This document shows positions 1 to 10,670 of a DNA stretch of 64,000 bases, piece by piece. Source of the stretch: Edaphochlamys debaryana (Eukaryota > Chlorophyta > Chlorophyceae > Chlamydomonadales); NCBI GenBank assembly GCA_016858145.1, contig JAEHOE010000081.1, positions 248,001 to 312,000 on the forward strand, read 5' to 3'. How positions within the stretch are numbered: the stretch's first letter is position 1; each line of letters starts with the position of its first letter. The notes beneath the pieces are model-generated. The model had not been told where the DNA came from. It did not search any database and worked only from the letters and a program-made list of their open reading frames with translations. The position numbers and the translations under genes are program-made.

Positions 1-1338
1 GTCCGATTTGCGCCCTGCAAGATGCACGCACGGAAAATGGGGCCTGAACTGCTGAGGCCCGAAAGGCTGTTCAACTCGTCCTGAAAGCAGGGGGGGGGGG
101 GGGGGTACAAACAAAGTTCCCCGATATCATGCCCCAAAGTCTCCCGACCCCCCGGGACCGACGACCGACCGACCCGTACAGTGTACGACACTGCCGTACG
201 TGATCTGTACGTACACCAATTTATGTCATTCGCGTTTCGCTGGACTGCTCGCCGCGTGCACTATCCGTGGGCGCGCACAGCACTCCTGGTGGCCCAGGTT
301 GGTCGGGTACAATTGACCATGCCATGGACCCCGACCCGTCCACTGACGACCGGCTCGGCACAAAAGGGCGGTATTTGGGCCATGCTTTGCAAGTATTGTG
401 CGGTGTGATGCGCGGGAGTGGAACGTGATCTTCCCGGAACACGTGGGAGACGCGGGTGGCCGCGGGTGTGCCCGGGGTCGGCATGCCAACACTGAGTTCT
501 TTCGACAGGCACACCCACGCAAGTTGGGTGCCTTCTTATTTGCGGTTTATGAGCGCAGGAGAGCGTTATTGAGGGCGTGAGCCCGCGGGCTGTGCCGAGG
601 TGCAACATGGCACGTTTGGGCACTGATGTAACTCACTCACTCTCTCTCAACATGTCCCACCGCTCCCGACCCCCGAACACCGCTGGAAAGGTACCAATGA
701 CACACCAGCATGAAAGCTTACCTTGCTGCATGCTCAGGGCGTGTGGCATGATGCTGGGAGTTGCTCTACGCCGCGGTGACAAAGTTGCCGTGCCGCCCCG
801 CCCAAAGTTCCCCGACCCCCCCTGACCGACGATCGACCGAGAACTTTGGGCCCCCATAACTTTGCGGTTAATTCTCCATTTTGGACTTTGAAAGCGGATT
901 TGGGCTCCTCACGGCAAGCTCTTTCCAGATGAGGCATGATGTATGTCTGGGAAGGTCCTACCCCCCCCCTGCTGAAAGCACAGCATATAACCGCAACGCC
1001 CCACCTGCTCCAGCAGCCACGCCACCTTGGCCGCCCAGTCGGGGGTGGGGCTGCGGGCGGCGGCAAGCAGAGCCCTGGTGGAGGCACTGCCATCGTCCCA
1101 CTCCCGCCACAGCTCCTGGAGGGTTCCCAGGTCGCAGCCCTCCGCCGCTGCTTCCAGGATGCTCCGCGCAGAGACGATGCCGCTGGGGCCCGGCGGGGGC
1201 GCCTTGCGCAGGAGGGCCCGCATGAGCTCCGGGTGACCCCCGAGCGCAGCGGAGGTCACACACTCCGGGTGCCAAGCGCACCCCTGCTCCAGGAGCCACT
1301 CGCACACCGCCGCATGCTTGCCCTTGGCGGCGGCGGTT
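1..1338 (-). pseudogene. 5'-truncated ankyrin-family gene fragment running off the window edge
   Basis: Reading on the minus strand, 1338 down to 1005 encodes the 3' part of the family's exon 1: ankyrin-like helices ending in the hallmark SPTPDWAAKVAWLLEQ and a GAGCAG|GT donor. Positions 14 to 1 begin exon 2 after a CAG acceptor and leave the window. Between them lies intron 1, which contains an inserted element (88-971). The N-terminal F-box-like half is absent: above about 1340 the sequence switches to unrelated DNA that is open in the same frame as far as 1607. The intact relatives at 14219-16287 and 10671-12778 set the expected structure. I take this as a decayed or rearranged copy; no start codon of the family is present. 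Confidence 0.75.
88..971. mobile_element. Non-autonomous DNA-transposon-like insertion with poly-G terminal inverted repeats
   Basis: The family intron sequence seen uninterrupted near 11985-12000 is split here. The insert starts CAGGGG with a run of about 16 G followed by TA and ends TA followed by about 9 C and TG, so the ends are inverted repeats of the CAGGG...CCCTG kind. The 7-bp sequence CTGAAAG occurs directly on each side (81-87 and 972-978) and once in the uninterrupted relative, as expected for a target-site duplication. Inside, a subterminal motif (AAAGTTCCCCGA followed by a GACCGACGA-type run) appears near 112-172 and again near 806-840. No transposase is encoded. CAGGG-type ends recall hAT elements, but those usually make 8-bp duplications, so the superfamily is left open. 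Confidence 0.6.
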
Positions 1339-1345
1339 AGGGGGT

Positions 1346-1424
1346 AGAAGACATCAACGAAGCGAGGCGCTTGGTTGCGGCGTAGGGCGTGTGTCGCTAG
1401 ACTACGCGAACCTGTGGGGCTTAC
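1346..1424 (-). repeat. Inverted copy of a segment found at about 20433-20510 and 58663-58741
   Basis: The reverse complement of this stretch matches about 78 bases near 20433-20510 (and its duplicate near 58663-58741), including the shared run CGCTTCGTTGATGTCTTCTA. It sits exactly where the truncated ankyrin exon 1 stops, so it marks a rearrangement junction. The match is by eye and contains several mismatches and small gaps. Confidence 0.6.
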
Positions 1425-2339
1425 CGAGTGTCGTCGTCGCCTGTGAACCGGGAGGGCCCGCGAGGGCAAAGGGGCACGCAATATCTCGCGGGAGAAGTGC
1501 ACACGAGTGTTATGGAAAGGGAGGGGGCGGCAGTTCCTCTTGTTAGTGCGGCCCGAGGAACTGCCTTCGATCCCGCCCGAAGCAGAAGGACTCAGCGTAC
1601 TTACCATGTGCTAACCTGTGCTTACCTGCAGGGGTGGTGCTTACCTGCATGTGCGTGGGGTGTCGCTTCGGGCTCACAAGAGGGGCCTACGGTGTCTCTA
1701 GTGTGTATGGCAATATGTTGGGGGCTAGGAGGGAGAGTTTGAGAGGGTGCACGACCCCGAAGCCGGCCTTGACATGGGCGGACCCCCGACGCCCCGAGTT
1801 GCCCACCCCTCACCCCTGCTTACCTGGGGCTGAGCGTCGGAAGTGGGGGTCCGCCATCGCCCGAGTTGGCGCGATTAAAGCCCGCGAAAGCCTAGGTGTC
1901 CCCACACCCCATGGAGCCGAACCTGGGGAGAAGAGCGTCAGTACGCGACCATGGGGGCGAGCGGCGAGCGAGCAGAGCAGGTCTCGACCCCAGGAGAGCC
2001 TAGAAACCCGGGCGATGGCGGAAGAAGGGGGCACGCGACCTGCAAGGCTCATGGGCACCCGGGTGGGCAGGCAGTACAGGAGTGACATGCCCCCGACGGC
2101 GGGGCCCCGCAGGCGACAGAACCGGCACCCGGAACCCGGAGCCCCACGGAGGCGAGCGGCGTGCGATGCATCGGACGAGGGAGAAGGGGGGAAGGGGTGC
2201 GGGCGTGCGTGTGCGCGACGCAGGGGCGGAGGCGGGCCATGCGTGGCTCCCCACCGTCCGCAGTGGGCACACGGCTCCACGGGATCGCACCGGGGACGAG
2301 AGCAGGCGTCCATGGGCCTTACATCTCCGGTGGTCACGC

Positions 2340-4240
2340 CCCACAGCCGGCGGGGGGACCACAAAGCACCAAAACAGCACCAACACCCGTCGCAGAACCG
2401 CAGCACAGCACGCGCGCTCGCACCAACGACGCAGCAACGCACCAACGACGCACGGAACGGAATGGACGGAACGGCGCACGACACCGAAACAGAAGCAGAC
2501 CCGGGCTCAAGCCCAGACCGCGGACCAGACGCCAATCCGCCGACCCCGGACACGACCGAAGAAACCCCAGAGACAGACCCAAGACCAGACGGCAGAACGA
2601 CCAGACACAGACCCAGACACCAAAGGCAGACCCGGACACCAGCCAGACACCGCCCCGGCCCCAGACCCGAAACGACCGCAGACCCGAGCGACAGCCCAAA
2701 TGCCGAGCACACAGAACCAGACCCAAAACCGGACCGGGCCCCAGACCCAGAACACCCGGCCCCAGACCCAAAACACGAGCGCGGAGGGCAAAAGCGGCAC
2801 CCCATCCGGGCCCGGACCCAGACCCAAGCCCAGACGCGCTCAGAGGTCAAACACGACAGGCCTGACGGGGCCAAGGCCCAGCGGGGCGCGTTGCGGTTGC
2901 TGGGCGTGGAGGAGGGGGGGCGGCGGCGGCGGCAGAGGCGGGGGCGAGGACGACGGACGCGGAGGGGGCGGAGGGAGCGACGGCCGCGGCGGCGAACGCG
3001 GCGGGGGGGGGAGGAGAAGGAGGCAGGGGCGCCGGCAGGGGAGGCGGCGGCAGGGGAGGAGGAGCAGGAGGGGGCGGTGAAGGCGGACCCCGCGGCAGGG
3101 GAGGAAGAGGAGGCCGGGGCGACGGAGGGGAAGCGGCGGCGGGGGAGGAGGAGGAGGCGGGGGCGGAGGCGGGGGCGGCGGCGGCAGGGGAAGAGGGGGA
3201 GATGGAGGTGGAGGTGGAGGTGGAGGGGGAGGGGGAGGCGGTGGCGGCGGAGGAGGAGGCGGCGGCAGGGGAGGAGGGGGAGGGGGCGGCGGCGGCGGGG
3301 GCGGCGGCGGCGGGGGCGGCGGCTGGGGAGAAGGGGGAGGGGGAGGCGGGGGCGGTGCCGGCGGGGGCGGCAGAGGAGGAGGAAGAGGCGGGGGCGGCGA
3401 CGGGGGAGGCGGGGGACGGTGAGGAGGGGGAGGCGGGGTTGGCGGCAGGGGAGGCGGTGGCCTGGGAGGAGAAGGAGGCGGGGGCAGCGGCGGCAGGGGA
3501 AGCGGGGGAGGGGGAGGCGGTGGCGGCGGCTGCGGAGGCGGCGGTTGGGGAGGAGGGGGAGGGGGAGGGGGAGGCGGGGGCGGCGGCGGGGGCGGCGGCG
3601 GAGGCGGCGACTGGAGAGGAGGGGGAGGTGGAGGCGGGGGCGGCGGCGGGGATGGAGGCAGAGGAGGAGGGGGAGGCAGGGGTGGCGACAGGGGAGGCTG
3701 CGGCGGGGGAGGAGGTGGGGACGTGCGGGGAGGAGGAGGCGGGGGCGTGCGAAGAGGAGGAGGCGGGGGCGGTGGCATGGGAGGCAGCGGCGTGTGAGGA
3801 GGAGGAGGCGGGGGCGGCGGCACAGGAGGCGGCGGCGGGGGAGGAGGAGGAGGCGGGGGCGGCGGCACAGGAGGCGGCGGCGGGGGAGGAGGAGGAGGCG
3901 GGGGCGGCGGCACAGGAGGCGGTGGAGTGCGAAGAGGAGGAGGCGGGGGCGGCGGCATGGGAGGCAGCGGCGTGTGAGGAGGAGGAGGAGGGGGGCTGGG
4001 TAGAGGGGGGGGCGGCGGCGGCGGGGGTGGCGGGCGGGGAGGAGGAGGAGGCGGGGGCGGCGGAGGAGGAGGAGGGGGAGGGGGAGGCGGGGGCGGCGGC
4101 GGAGGAAGAGGCGGTGGCGGGGGCGACGGAGGGGCAAGCGGCGGAGGGGGAGAAGGAGGAGGCGGGGGCGGCGGCGGGGGCGGCGGCTGGGGAGGCGGAG
4201 GAGGCATGCAGGGCGGCGACGGGGGAAAGGAGACACGGGG
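2340..4240. repeat. Strand-asymmetric low-complexity tract with almost no T on the plus strand
   Basis: From about 2340 to 2870 the plus strand is A/C-rich with a recurring CAGACCC-like unit. From about 2900 to 4236 it becomes a near-pure purine run of GGCGGG, GGAGGA and GGGGGA-type units with interspersed C. T is nearly absent throughout, so stop codons, which all need T on one strand or its complement, are removed in all six frames. This alone explains the very long Arg-rich, Gly/Ala/Glu-rich and polyproline reading frames here. I see no conserved domain in any frame. The long homopurine mirror-like blocks could form triplex or G-quadruplex structures; that is inference. Confidence 0.8.
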
Positions 4241-4555
4241 GACGATTACGCGATAAGCAAGGCCAGCAAAATGCATCAACATCTCTGGTCGGCGACCACC
4301 CGCAACTCAGGACGCTTCCAGTCGCGCCGAGTACTGACCATCTAGAGCGCAGGCTAGAGCACAAGGGCATAAGAGCGGGGTTCCGTTTGCGTGCCAAGCG
4401 CCGTACGGCCAGGCAGCGAACAAATGGCAGCTTGTAGGAGACTGCTTGTAGGAGACACCTTCACGAGCACGAGCTAGAGCACCTTAACGAGAGTAATTGT
4501 TCTCAGACGTCCACGCTCTGGTCGCTCTAGTCTAGACGAATCCACGCTACCCCCG
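4237..4555. other. Intergenic stretch upstream of the coiled-coil gene, no feature found
   Basis: The sequence after the purine tract is shared in part with copy 2 (from about 4310, CGCTTCCAGTCGCGCC onward). It probably holds the promoter and 5' untranslated region of the gene starting at 4556. I see no clear TATA box or other defined element. Confidence 0.4.
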
Positions 4556-5251
4556 ATGCGGCCTTGCAGCATGCGCGCGGCGCCGTCCCGGCAGCTCTCG
4601 GCGCAGCGCCACGTCATCGGCAAGAACCGGTCAGCCGTGCCGCTCAGCAAGGCGCGGCCAGCTGTCACAAATTTTGCTAGCAACGAGTCCGAGTGGGCGG
4701 GTGCGTCCCAAGCTGCGGACATCAAGGCCATGAAGGAGTTTCTCGGCAAGGTCGTTATTAAGAATGACCTCCAGGCGCTGGCCACCAAGGAGGAGCTCCA
4801 GAAGGAGCTGCAGGCGCTTCCCACCAAGGAGGAGCTCCAGAAGGAGCTGCAGGCGCTGGCCACCAAGGAGGAGCTCCAGAAGGGGCTGCAGGCGCTGTCC
4901 GCGACGATGGCCACCAAAGAGGACGTGAAGGCGCTGGCGCTGGCGCTGGAGAAGATGTCTGCCAAGGAGAACGTCACGCCATGGTGGACCGACAAGGCGG
5001 TGATCGGGTAAGAACTTCGTTCAAGGGAACGGGGAGGGAATCGGGGAACGGGTAGAACGAGGGCAGCAACGAGGGCAGCATTCCGAGCAGCGCGTCCTCC
5101 TCGCCATGCTGAGGCCTATCCCCTTTCCACTTCCCGCCTATTCTCCTGGATTGCAAGGGCGCTGAGCACGGCGCTGGGCATGACGCTGGGGGCCTTCTTG
5201 ATGGTGGTGCTGCCCCTCGTGAAGGACAACCTGATGAACATCGCCAAGTAA
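4556..5251 (+). CDS. Coiled-coil protein with C-terminal membrane anchor (copy 1), two exons
   Basis: Exons are 4556-5007 and 5158-5251 (GTAAGA donor, TTGCAAG acceptor), giving 181 residues with the phases matching. The N-terminal 35 residues are rich in Arg, Ser and Ala with few acidic residues, as in an organelle-targeting peptide. Residues about 60-140 are heptad-like, built from three 13-residue units of the type ALATKEELQKELQ. A conserved ENVTPWW motif precedes the splice site. Exon 2 encodes a single hydrophobic helix (ALSTALGMTLGAFLMVVLPL) and a short basic tail. The architecture recalls DUF1640/CCDC90-like mitochondrial coiled-coil membrane proteins, but I cannot assign the family. 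The paralog at 50211-50907 keeps the intron, the anchor and an open frame, which supports a functional gene. Function unknown. Confidence 0.7.
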
Positions 5252-7976
5252 ACGTGGTGGGTTCTGGCGGGTTCTTGGCATTGGGACACGGCGCGGCACG
5301 CTTGCCCGTTGGCTCCCCGTTGGCTCCTCAGCACAGCGGCAGCAGCAGCCCACGTGCGGCCCTGCCCCTACCCCCGTGTCTAGGCGTGGCTTCCGAGCAG
5401 CACTCCTGCGCCGCTGTTCGCTCACCACCGACTGACCCTTGTCTCGTAATGCCCTGTGATGCCTGCCCTGGATTGCAAGGTTTTCCATGATGCTGGCCAC
5501 CGGCACGCTTGCCGCCTTCCCCAATTGGATGACGTGATGGACAGTAGCTCGCTCACCCACCATGTGCGCTTGGCCTAGCTAGCATGTTGGAGGTGGGGAT
5601 GTGGCCTATTTCTGAAGCAGCAGCAGATCGCCAACGTATTGGTAGGTCCTCTGCGTTCCCATGATGCGCATGCTGCAGTTTTGCAGCATCGCATGGCTAT
5701 CGAGGACTGCAAAGTCAGCTGCTACTGGTCGGTACATGCATAGTGGATACGTGCATGCATGCAAAACCGTGCGAGAGCCTTTGCATGAACTATAGGCAGT
5801 ACTAAGGCTTCGCGTGTGTGCGTATGAGAGTGCGTGGCGGCGGGGGTTTGTTAAAGAAGGTGCGCCGAGGGACATGCTCAGCCCACAGATAGACACCGTT
5901 GTCACGGCGCAGGCTCGGTCCTTGGGGGTGCAGTTTCTTGTCAGGGTGCTATCAAGGAAAGCGTTGGAGTGGTCTGGCGTGGGCTATAAGGCGCAGCATT
6001 TCCTGTGCCGTGCTCTTTGAAATGATATCGTGTTTTGTCATGTGCTTGATTCTGTTCACGTGTCCCGGGGACGCACGGTGGCTGTTTGACCTGACACCGC
6101 AACAGGATGCTAGGTGACGTACGCCTTGGTCACTCTGCTGGTAGGGAACACGGACATTCTTTGTAGCGCAGGGGTACGCGCGGGCAACAGGTGTGCGCCC
6201 AACCCAACCGGCAAAGTCCAGCATTGTGGGGTTGCGAAGGCCCCGAACCTATGGCGGCGTGGGTTTAGTCCGTGCGTTGTGGGGCCTAGTGCTTGATTGC
6301 GCGGCCCCAGTGCTGCCCGGCCTCGCGGGGTTTGGGGCTCAGCCCTTTTCCCTGTCCTGAGGAGGACAGACACACCTTGTTTGTTGACTTGCGGAAAGCG
6401 CATTTGGCCCATGCATTGGTGTCAGGACTGGACTTGCGGATCACGGGTGCAGCAGGCGCGCGCGAACTCGAGCGTTAGCTGGTACTAGGATTGATTGGGG
6501 CGTGATTGTCCCCAAGCGCAGGAAGGGTGCATGTAAGCCTGTATGTGAGCGCAGAGTTGTTTACAGCCGGGTGCCCGCGGGGGACGGAGTGTTGCCGGGT
6601 GACGGGCATCCCCAGACACACACAAAAGTACGGCAAGATCAAGCCTCTAAGCGCAGTGAGGCAGCGTTGTCATCTTCCCGTGGCCGAAGTGTGGAGGGCC
6701 CGGCATCCGCCCTGGCCAGCGGCAAAAGTGAAGGCGCGGAGTGCACTTCGCAGCCTCCGGCAGCCGTACAAGTGCAGGGCCGAGGAGGGCGTGGGGGCTG
6801 CTTGCTTGCAGCCAAGCGTAGGGAAAGACTGTGGGACCCCCCAGGGCCCTTAGCCCGATGTCTTCGGCCGAGGAGGGCGTGGGCCCCAGCCCGATGACCC
6901 GTGGAGGGAGCCACGCGCAGGGAAAGAGTGTGAGAACCCTCAGGTCCCGGGCGGGTGTGCACTTCACGCCCAAGACGGGCAAATGAGTGGCGGCGCCCCG
7001 CTTGTCCGTCACTCTGTCAGTTTGATAGCATCTATCACTGCAGTGAGGCCGAGTATCCGGGCTTCCGCGGACGTGCAAGTCAGGTGCAATAATGGGAAGC
7101 TGGTGCTGGGCGCCCCTGGACAGCATGCGCCTGCCCTGTGCCTGCAATGCTGGGCTGTCGTAACGCCCCCGAGCCCCACCTAACCCGCTTCTGCCCACGG
7201 CCAGCCATGGCCCGTCCCGCGGCCCGAGTCATCAGGAAGACAGGACCACGCGGGGACTCCACGACTCCAGCAGGCATACACACTCCCCACCTCACCCAGC
7301 AAGGTTCAATCACGGGGGACTCGGGGGCCTGCGAGGATGGGTTCGTGGCACTTGAATTGCACGCAAGCACGGTCGGCGTCAGGAGCCTCCTGTGCTGGCA
7401 CAACCCGCTACCGCACACGCTCGGGGCCTGGGCCTGCCGGCGGCTTCATGGTCAGCATATCCTGCGCTAGCAAAGCAAATCCACGCCCCCTCCTGCTAAT
7501 AACCTGCACCCAAGGGCCACAACCTTGCTTCGGCTCTCGCTCCGCCTGCGCCTCGCTCAACCCCAACCACAACCACACGGCGAGCATCGGGATTAACTCT
7601 TCCCCCGGGCCAAGCATGCAGTAGTCTGGAATCAGGCATTTACGCAAAAACACCTGCCCGGGCCCACCAGGCGCAGACCTCCGCAGGCACAAGCTACCGT
7701 ATGCACCCTCCCAACCCGCCCCGCTCGTTCGCCTTACCCCCTGGCCCGCATTGCTTGGATCCCCGCTTGGTTCCCCCCCCGCCCGCTACCCTCTTCAACG
7801 ACCAAGGCTGTCACCACCGGGGATGAGTCCCCTCGAGTCGCCCCCATGACTCAATCAAGCCGTGTGGTTGATTTCGATTTCGGCAACACGTCACCCCTTG
7901 AAAGCCGGCCTCCCACCGCCTCCGCCTGTACCCAACACCAGGACATCGCCACGCTTGGCCAACGTGCCCAAGCCCT
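5252..7976. other. Gene-poor interval; first part duplicated at 50908-52030
   Basis: About 5252-6480 aligns with copy 2, with indels that are not multiples of three and shift every frame, so it is probably noncoding. It holds a short hairpin (8-bp stem ATGCTGCA, near 5669-5688) also present in copy 2. About 6490-7976 is unique to copy 1. It contains two imperfect direct repeats beginning GGCCGAGGAGGGCGTGGG near 6780 and 6866. No convincing coding region or RNA gene was seen. Confidence 0.5.
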
Positions 7977-10156
7977 CTAGGCTAGCTCTCCTGCTCCTCC
8001 CCTCCCCCCTGCCTCTCCCTCCGTCGCTGCGTCCTCGGCGTGCACCCGAGCCCGCACCTCTACCCGCCACCCCGCTAGTCCATGGGAGGTGCGGGCCGTC
8101 TTCACGGCTGCGGCCCAGTCCACGCCACCCACGGCGTCCCGCAGCCAGCGCAAAGCCGCCAGGGGCGTATAGTACAAAATTGCGTTACTGATGCCAGCCC
8201 TGCTCTCCTGCTGTGTGCGGCCCAGGGGCAGGCCCAGGCGCCGCAGGGCCCCCAGGGTCAGCAGGTCGCCGCGCATGGCAGCGGTACGGTAGCAGGACGC
8301 AGCCTGCCCGACTGGGTCCTGAGGTGGGGGCGGTGGGGGCGGTCAGGGAAGTGGGGTCGATCAGCATGCCTGGGGCGGGTGAGGCCTGGGCGCGGTGCAG
8401 ACGGCAGTGGGGCAGGGGTGATCCGAAGGTATGATACGCGGTGTCATCACTCGCCGCACCTCGCCGCACCTGGCCGCCGTGCGGTACAGGCGGCTGAACC
8501 AGTCGTGAAAGGGCTCCCGCCGGTTGGGTGAGAGGTCAAGCGGGCAGTGTTTGAGGGGCGATCTTGGCCGCCGTAAAAGGAAGGACAGCAGGTACGTGAT
8601 ACGGTGGCATTCGTTCATGTCTCGCGGCCCGCACCTGCACGTCCGCGCCCCACACCGGCAGCCGCTCGAGCACAGCCCAGCAGCCGCCCTCGGCAGTAGC
8701 TTTCCAGGGTTTGGGGCCGGGGCCCACGCCCCTCTCGCGCAGCCACGTCACTGGCTCCAGGCTCCCGGACCGGAGGGCCGAGCTGCTGAAGGCCCTGGGC
8801 CCTGCTGCTTGCAGCGTCTCTGCCCCGCACGCCTCCACCGCCCAGCTGACCGTCTCCACGCTCATCGACCAACACGCACCGGCCACCAGCTCCTCAGGCG
8901 GGGGCAGCTCGCAGCCCGCGGCGTGCAGCGCCCTCAGCGCCTCCGTGTGGCCCCAAACTGCAGCTCTGGAGACGATGTCGCTCCCATGACAGCTCAAGCC
9001 GCGAGCCACCAGCCAACCCAGGGTGTCAAGCCGGCCGCTGTCCGCTGCAGCGCCGATTGCGCTGTGGGCGTCGACCGGGAAGCGCAGGCCCTCCAGCCAC
9101 CAGCAGGGTCAGCCTAGCGAGGCGTCGGGGCAGGAGGCGGCGGCGGCGGAGCAGGCAAGTGGGCTCCGATCCGCGCCCTGCGGGCAGCACGAGGGGTGGT
9201 GAGGATTGCCTGGCCTCACCCTGTCCCGACTGCAGCGGCTGATGCTCTCCAGTCCGACTGGTCCTCTTCTGAGGAACACCACCCCGGAGTGAGGCTGACA
9301 TCCGCCTGTCCCAACCCACTCCTTGGTACTTGTCCCCCACCTGCCCCTACAGCTTTCCCTCACCCTCCCTCCCACCTGCTCCAGCAGCCACGCCACCTTG
9401 GCTGCCCAGTCGGGGGTGGGGCTGCGCGCAGCCAAGTCGACGCGGCAGCTCAGCAGGGGAGGGTGACTGCCACCATCCCACTCTCGCCACAGCTCCTGGA
9501 CGGTTGCCAGGTCGCAGCCCTCCGCCGCTGCACTCAGCAGATCCCTCTTGGGAACGATTCCGCCGGGGCCCGGGGGCGCCTTGCGCAGGAGCGCCCGCAT
9601 GAGCTCCGGGTGACCCCCGAGCGCAGCGGAGGTCACGCACCCCTTGCTCCACGCACAGCCCTGATCAAGGAGCCGCTCGCACACCTCCGCATGCCTGCCC
9701 TTGGCGGCGGCTGTGAGGAGGCTTTCGGCCGTGTAGGGTCCATCCAGCGGGCAGCCCCGCTCCGCCAGCCAGCGACACACGTGCAGCTGGCCGGCGGCAG
9801 CGGCGGCCGCCATCACCTCCACGGTCGGGCACAGACCCGCCGCCGCCAGAGCCACCTCCAGGTTACCCACATCCCCGCTGGCGGCTGTCAGGCACAGCAG
9901 CTGCATACGGCGTGTGTAGGAGAGGGCGCGGCAGGTCCTAGGGGCGGACCAGTGCGCGGCGAAGGCCGCAGCGGGGGAGGGCTGCGAGAGCCGCACCACG
10001 GCGTGCTCCCTGAACTGCTCAGCTGTAGAATGGTTTACGAGTCGCAGCGTGCAAGCCAGCGTACAAGCGACGTCGTTGGACGGCAGGAAGCTCGCGATGC
10101 GAGCTCAGGATGTCTGGGCTGCAGACATCCGCGAGTACGCCGTGAGATTCTGCCAT
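7977..10156 (-). pseudogene. Ankyrin-family gene with several frame disruptions
   Basis: Three family exons are recognisable: exon 1 about 10156-9376, exon 2 9177-8635, exon 3 8303-7977. Exon 1 keeps the family core from the LRLV motif through SPTPDWAAKVAWLLEQ, but one extra base near 10104 (in the PDILGRIASF-equivalent segment) shifts the start codon out of frame, and a 9-bp in-frame duplication repeats the ACTL motif. In exon 2 a 1-base deletion near 9116 creates a stop and a 4-base insertion near 9095 restores the frame. Exon 3 is open (alternative acceptor at 8318). Compared with intact family members this is very probably a pseudogene, unless the indels are assembly errors. Confidence 0.7.
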
Positions 10157-10670
10157 GCTTCCAGTGTATGTATCCAACAGCAGGGTTGTGGTTGTTGATG
10201 ATGTTGCTCATTGCCCTCGACAGCGACTTCCCGCCAAAAGTGCTGTCAGTGCTTGCTGTGGCGGCTGTGGCTCTGTGGCTCTGTGGCTCTATGCTAGCTC
10301 TATGACTCTGTGAAGCGCCCGCTCCTGAGTTCCGTCGCCGCACTGCTCTCTGCGGCACGCGTCGGCACCCCACCTCCCTCCGCCCCCTCGTCCCCCTCTC
10401 CCGCGAAGGCGGACCACCGCAGTTACCACACAAGCAACAGATCAGCAGCGCCTGGCCAGACAGCGGCAAGTGCCGTGGTCCGGGCGCTAGCCTCTAGAGC
10501 TTTGCTGTCTGAAGCACCGCCGCAAGGCCACCACGTTCCCCTCGCCCTCAGGAACGCACAGCTCTAGTACCAGAGCGTATGACGTGCGGTCAGCCCCCGC
10601 CCTGAACCCATGCCTTTCCTGTAATCCAACCCTGCTTCTCATGCCCGGTCCACCCAAGCCCACGCTCCTC

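Noticed and set aside
1634..4003. Plus-strand Arg-rich frame of about 790 residues
   Set aside because: Same T-depletion effect; composition is dictated by GGCGGG and GGAGGA units and its N-terminal half overlaps equally open alternative frames.
2840..4282. Minus-strand polyproline frame resembling a hydroxyproline-rich cell-wall protein
   Set aside because: All six frames are open because the plus strand lacks T; there is no signal peptide, no Cys-rich pherophorin domain and no consistent SP(n) period.
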